DNA of 16,412 nt, from the NCBI GenBank assembly GCA_028716065.1, contig JAQUQN010000014.1, positions 1 through 16,412 on the forward strand, read 5' to 3'. Origin of the DNA: Candidatus Omnitrophota bacterium. Lineage in GTDB: Bacteria; Omnitrophota; Gorgyraeia; 2-01-FULL-45-10. This document shows, piece after piece, positions 13,861-16,412 of the stretch. The notes beneath the pieces are model-generated. The model did not search any database. It was given only the letters and a program-made list of their open reading frames with translations, and was not told the origin of the DNA. Made by a program: the position numbers and the translations under genes. Numbering within the stretch: position 1 is the stretch's first letter; each line of letters opens with the position of its first letter.

Positions 13861-14895
13861 CTAAACCTCTGCCTCTTTCAATGCCTTGCACGCGTCTTCG
13901 GGCGGCAGCGGGTTTATATAAAAACCCGTGCCCCATTCGAAACCCGCGACTCTCGTAAGAATGGGTAAAAACTCCAAATGCCAGTGATAATCGTGCTCTA
14001 TCGTCTCCCAATACCCCCTCTTGGCCCTGTCTCTTCTGAACGGAGCCGTGTGCAGGACCACATTATAAGGAAATTCACCCAGCACCTTCCTTTTCTTTTC
14101 GAAATCTATCCTTATGAGTTCGGCGAGGTCCGGGATCTCGCTTCTATCCATCTTATAAAAATCACAGGAATGTCTCTTCGGCAATATCCATGTCTCGAAA
14201 GGAAACCGCGGCGCGAACGCGGCCAAAGATATAAAATTCTTCGATTCCGCTATCACGCGCTTGCCGGAAGACAATTCCTGCTTTATTATGTCGCAGAATA
14301 TACAGCGGTCCTTGTAGTCGTAATAGGCCTTGGCGCCTGCCAGTTCCTCCTTGACCCGCTTAAGATTCACGGGCGTACCTATCAACTGGAGCCTTGAATG
14401 TTTTATGTGGCTCCCGCCGGCGGCTGCGCCGTGGTTCTTGAACATGAGGACATACTTTATCCACGGGTCCTTCTCGAGGTCCGCCATCCTGTCGAGGACT
14501 ACGTTGAATACCTTGGTGATCTGTCCCGGCATGGCGGCGGCTTCCATCCTGTGGGAAGGGGTCTCCACCACTATCTCGTGCGCGCCGCGCGCGTTCATGA
14601 GGTCGTACATGCCGTGGCCGCGCCTGTCGAGGCCTCCTTCGACCTGGAGAAATTTGCTTATGCTCGGTATGACGCGCACTTCCCATCCCGGGCTGTCCGG
14701 CTTGGTGCCGGCTTTCCTGACGGCGCATATCTCGGGTGGCGTCATCGCCTCATTACCTTCGCAGAATGGGCATTTTTCGCCTTCTTTCAATCTCTCTTCC
14801 TCGATACCGCCCTTGAACTGGTCGGGCCTCTTGGCCCTCTCGGTGGAGATTATCACCCATCTTCCTATTACCGGATCGCGCCTCAACTCAGGCAT
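13861..14895 (-). CDS. GalT-like paralogue lacking the His-Pro-His nucleophile
   Basis: This is a second GalT-family protein, 344 residues, clearly paralogous to the next gene along its whole length (LRRDPVIGRW start, CPFC at 42-45, CIFC at 198-201, YHWHLEFLP at 303-311, FEWGTGFYINPLPP end). At the active site the partner reads SLEHPHSQLI. Here it is SHIKHSRLQLI (162-172), one residue longer. Aligned from either side, the nucleophilic His is replaced by Ser or Arg; His166 may keep the metal-ligand position. It could be a regulatory or structural partner of the active paralogue, or use other chemistry. GalT is a dimer in E. coli, so a heterodimer is conceivable. The gene overlaps the CBS gene by one base (TGATG) and ends with TAG. 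Confidence 0.85.
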   Translation of the reverse strand: MPELRRDPVIGRWVIISTERAKRPDQFKGGIEEERLKEGEKCPFCEGNEAMTPPEICAVRKAGTKPDSPGWEVRVIPSISKFLQVEGGLDRRGHGMYDLMNARGAHEIVVETPSHRMEAAAMPGQITKVFNVVLDRMADLEKDPWIKYVLMFKNHGAAAGGSHIKHSRLQLIGTPVNLKRVKEELAGAKAYYDYKDRCIFCDIIKQELSSGKRVIAESKNFISLAAFAPRFPFETWILPKRHSCDFYKMDRSEIPDLAELIRIDFEKKRKVLGEFPYNVVLHTAPFRRDRAKRGYWETIEHDYHWHLEFLPILTRVAGFEWGTGFYINPLPPEDACKALKEAEV

Positions 14896-16208
14896 CAGGC
14901 CCTGCCCCTTTCTCTCAAGAATACCAGGAAGTCATTAGGATTGAGCACTCCGAGAATATTGCCGTTCTCATCTTTTACGATTATTATCTCGCCCTTCCGC
15001 GCCTCGACCTTCTGGAGCGCCGTCTTGAGCGATGTCTGGGGACTGACGGTTATAAAACGCCTGTGCATGACATTCGCGACCGAAGATCCCAGTTCTTTTA
15101 TGAAGAGTTCGGGAATGGTCACGACCGCCTCTTTCTTTATGCTCTTCAGTTTATCCTTTATGAAATCGTATAATTCCAGTATGGAGATCCTTTTATAACT
15201 TATCGCTATCGGTAAAAATGGTTTGCCTTCTATGTAATTGAGATGCGTCTCAAGGGTAGACTGCCCCGTCTCGCGGTCTATCGCAAGAAGATACCTTAAG
15301 GAACTATCGGGTATCTCATCCACGCGCTCGGCGCCGATCGCCGCCACGTATGCCAGTTCATACACGTCTTTTTCTTCTAACCCCAAAAATTCATAGTTAT
15401 CTTTTATGTAGCAGGCCAGTTCGTAATCCTGGTCTCGGTATACGTTGACGTACTTTTCGAGCGTATCTATGGCATCGGCGAGAAATACGCCGAGCGCCAC
15501 GTCAATATTGTACAAGAGGCCGGCGGCTACTATCGCCGCGTCATCCGACTGACCCGGCCCCACGTGGTGGCGTATGTACATGTACCTGAAATGTTTGGAA
15601 TTACGGTGTTTCGGCTTTGCCTCTTCTATTATGAGGCCGCACGATTTATAATGGGCTATCTCATCTGCGTGTTCCTGGTGGGCCAGCGCTTCGCCGTCTA
15701 ATCCCATGTCGGCCATCACCCTCGTATCTATGAGATAACACCTGCCGTATCCTATTCTGATCTTGTAGAGTTCCTGCGTCTTCTTCCTGATATCCACATC
15801 ATCCCGCAGCCCGCCGAGATACAGGCCCTTCAATACATCATGGTAATTGACCGACCTTTCCTTGAACTGCGCTATGCCCAGTAGCGGCCTGCCGTTCTCC
15901 GCCACGAGCCTTTCGTGCGGGTCATCCGCCAGGGCCGCGTCGACGAACTCCACGATCTCGTCTATCAGTTCCTGGCGCTTATCCTTCACCTGCCTGGGGC
16001 TCCTGCCAAGCGCCCTCACGATATCGTCGATGGTCGTATTGACATAGAAGCGCTTGTTGAAAGCGCCAGCGCCGTTATGGGCCCTTCCTTCGATAGACTG
16101 CATGAAGATGAGGTCTTCGATCTTGGGGGCCGTCAGCAGCCTTTCGGATGATTTAAGATTGTGGAAATCCTGACGTATGAGTTCTTTTGGGGCGATCTTT
16201 TTATGCAT
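14895..16208 (-). CDS. Uncharacterised protein with a C-terminal CBS motif
   Basis: I do not recognise the main part of this 437-residue protein. Residues about 377-432 (NVMHRRFITVSPQTSLKTAL ... EIIIVKDENGNILGVLNPNDFL) form one CBS motif. CBS motifs usually come in pairs that bind adenosine nucleotides, so a single one suggests dimerisation or a diverged partner. Residues 58-83 (TTIDDIVRALGRSPRQVKDK) could be a helix-turn-helix, with low confidence. The middle has a conserved-looking RYMYIRHHVGPGQSDDAAIV segment (208-226) and a mildly hydrophobic helix after it (226-247), but no clear signal peptide or catalytic motif. It is the first gene behind a strong promoter, is joined to the GalT-like gene by a TGATG overlap, and may sense energy state for the sugar/glycolysis operon (inference). 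Confidence 0.75.
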   Translation of the reverse strand: MHKKIAPKELIRQDFHNLKSSERLLTAPKIEDLIFMQSIEGRAHNGAGAFNKRFYVNTTIDDIVRALGRSPRQVKDKRQELIDEIVEFVDAALADDPHERLVAENGRPLLGIAQFKERSVNYHDVLKGLYLGGLRDDVDIRKKTQELYKIRIGYGRCYLIDTRVMADMGLDGEALAHQEHADEIAHYKSCGLIIEEAKPKHRNSKHFRYMYIRHHVGPGQSDDAAIVAAGLLYNIDVALGVFLADAIDTLEKYVNVYRDQDYELACYIKDNYEFLGLEEKDVYELAYVAAIGAERVDEIPDSSLRYLLAIDRETGQSTLETHLNYIEGKPFLPIAISYKRISILELYDFIKDKLKSIKKEAVVTIPELFIKELGSSVANVMHRRFITVSPQTSLKTALQKVEARKGEIIIVKDENGNILGVLNPNDFLVFLRERGRA

Positions 16209-16219
16209 ATTGAGAGTAA

Positions 16220-16247
16220 ATTATAACATAAGTATTGATATATTCAA
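16220..16247 (-). promoter_or_regulatory. Sigma-70-type promoter for the CBS-galT-glycolysis operon
   Basis: TTGAAT (16247-16242), a 16-base spacer and a perfect TATAAT (16225-16220) on the minus strand. The ATG at 16208 starts 11 bases after the -10 box and has no Shine-Dalgarno site, so the message is probably leaderless or has a leader of about five bases. It is the only strong promoter I see before oppA. Confidence 0.75.
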
Positions 16248-16267
16248 GGGGATTTTAGGAGAATTTA

Positions 16268-16412
16268 CGGGTCCTGCCACGGCCACGGCTTTTGTTTCTA
16301 GGTCTCGTATGGGGTTTACAATAGACCAGCAATAGACATGTGGTATCTGTATGCCGCCAGGATTAACTCTAGTTCCTACTATATAAAACATATATGCGAT
16401 AATCTCATAATC
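16268..16412 (+). repeat. Structured interspersed repeat, copy 2 (cut by window end)
   Basis: On the plus strand it begins CGGGTCCTGCC and aligns with copy 1 (4348-4166, minus). Shared blocks are CTTTTGT, GGGGTT, AATAGAC-CAGC-AATAGAC, TCTGTATG, CCAGGATTAAC and ACTATATAAAAC. The left arm of the inner helix CAGGATTA (16358-16365) is followed after 42 bases by TAATC at the very window end, the same spacing as in copy 1. The outer arm here is AGGTCTCGTATGGGG (16300-16314), different from copy 1. It faces away from the CBS gene and starts about 20 bases upstream of that gene's -35 box. Confidence 0.8.

Noticed and set aside
14360..14728. 122-codon minus-strand frame within the GalT-like paralogue
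   Set aside because: Off-frame reading inside a conserved gene, with Arg/Pro/Gly-rich low-complexity composition.

Overview
All sixteen protein genes lie on the minus strand, so transcription runs from high to low coordinates. Base composition is close to balanced, and most genes overlap or are a few bases apart. The pathway enzymes are ordinary bacterial ones: leucine synthesis, lower glycolysis, SecG and a peptide/nickel-type ABC importer. The style (short interspersed repeats at many gene ends, mixed ATG/GTG/TTG starts, two GalT-like genes in front of gap-pgk-tpiA-secG) suggests an uncultured Gram-negative-type bacterium. My best guess is Omnitrophota or a neighbouring candidate phylum. 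That guess comes from overall impression, because the window holds no rRNA or other marker gene.

Layout in the direction of transcription. (1) 16412-16268: the start of a structured repeat (copy 2), facing away from the genes and cut by the window edge. (2) 16247-9450: a strong promoter leads into a CBS-domain protein of unknown function, two tandem GalT-like genes, gap, pgk, tpiA and secG. (3) 9417-4356: oppA, oppB, oppC, oppD and oppF, a complete five-gene importer. (4) 4348-3856: about 490 bases without a gene. This holds a second copy of the structured repeat (copy 1), a hairpin and a 243-base imperfect palindrome. (5) 3841-3116: a promoter and an endonuclease III-like DNA glycosylase. 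(6) 3003-1: an ArgA-like GNAT acetyltransferase, then leuC, leuD and leuB. leuB runs off the left edge.

Genes 16208-9450 combine hexose-1-phosphate handling with the GAPDH, PGK and TIM steps of glycolysis. SecG follows tpiA, a common bacterial arrangement. The importer takes up small peptides or similar compounds. The left end serves branched-chain amino acid and probably arginine synthesis.

The main points of interest are these. The two copies of the undescribed ~180-base structured element share unpaired blocks and an identical 42-base internal spacing. tpiA carries an in-frame TAG at codon 200, with the rest of TIM intact behind it. One of the two GalT paralogues lacks the His-Pro-His nucleophile. 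Two genes have consensus promoters only 10-11 bases before the ATG and so are probably leaderless. Short repeats supply the ends, and in oppF the interior, of several coding sequences.
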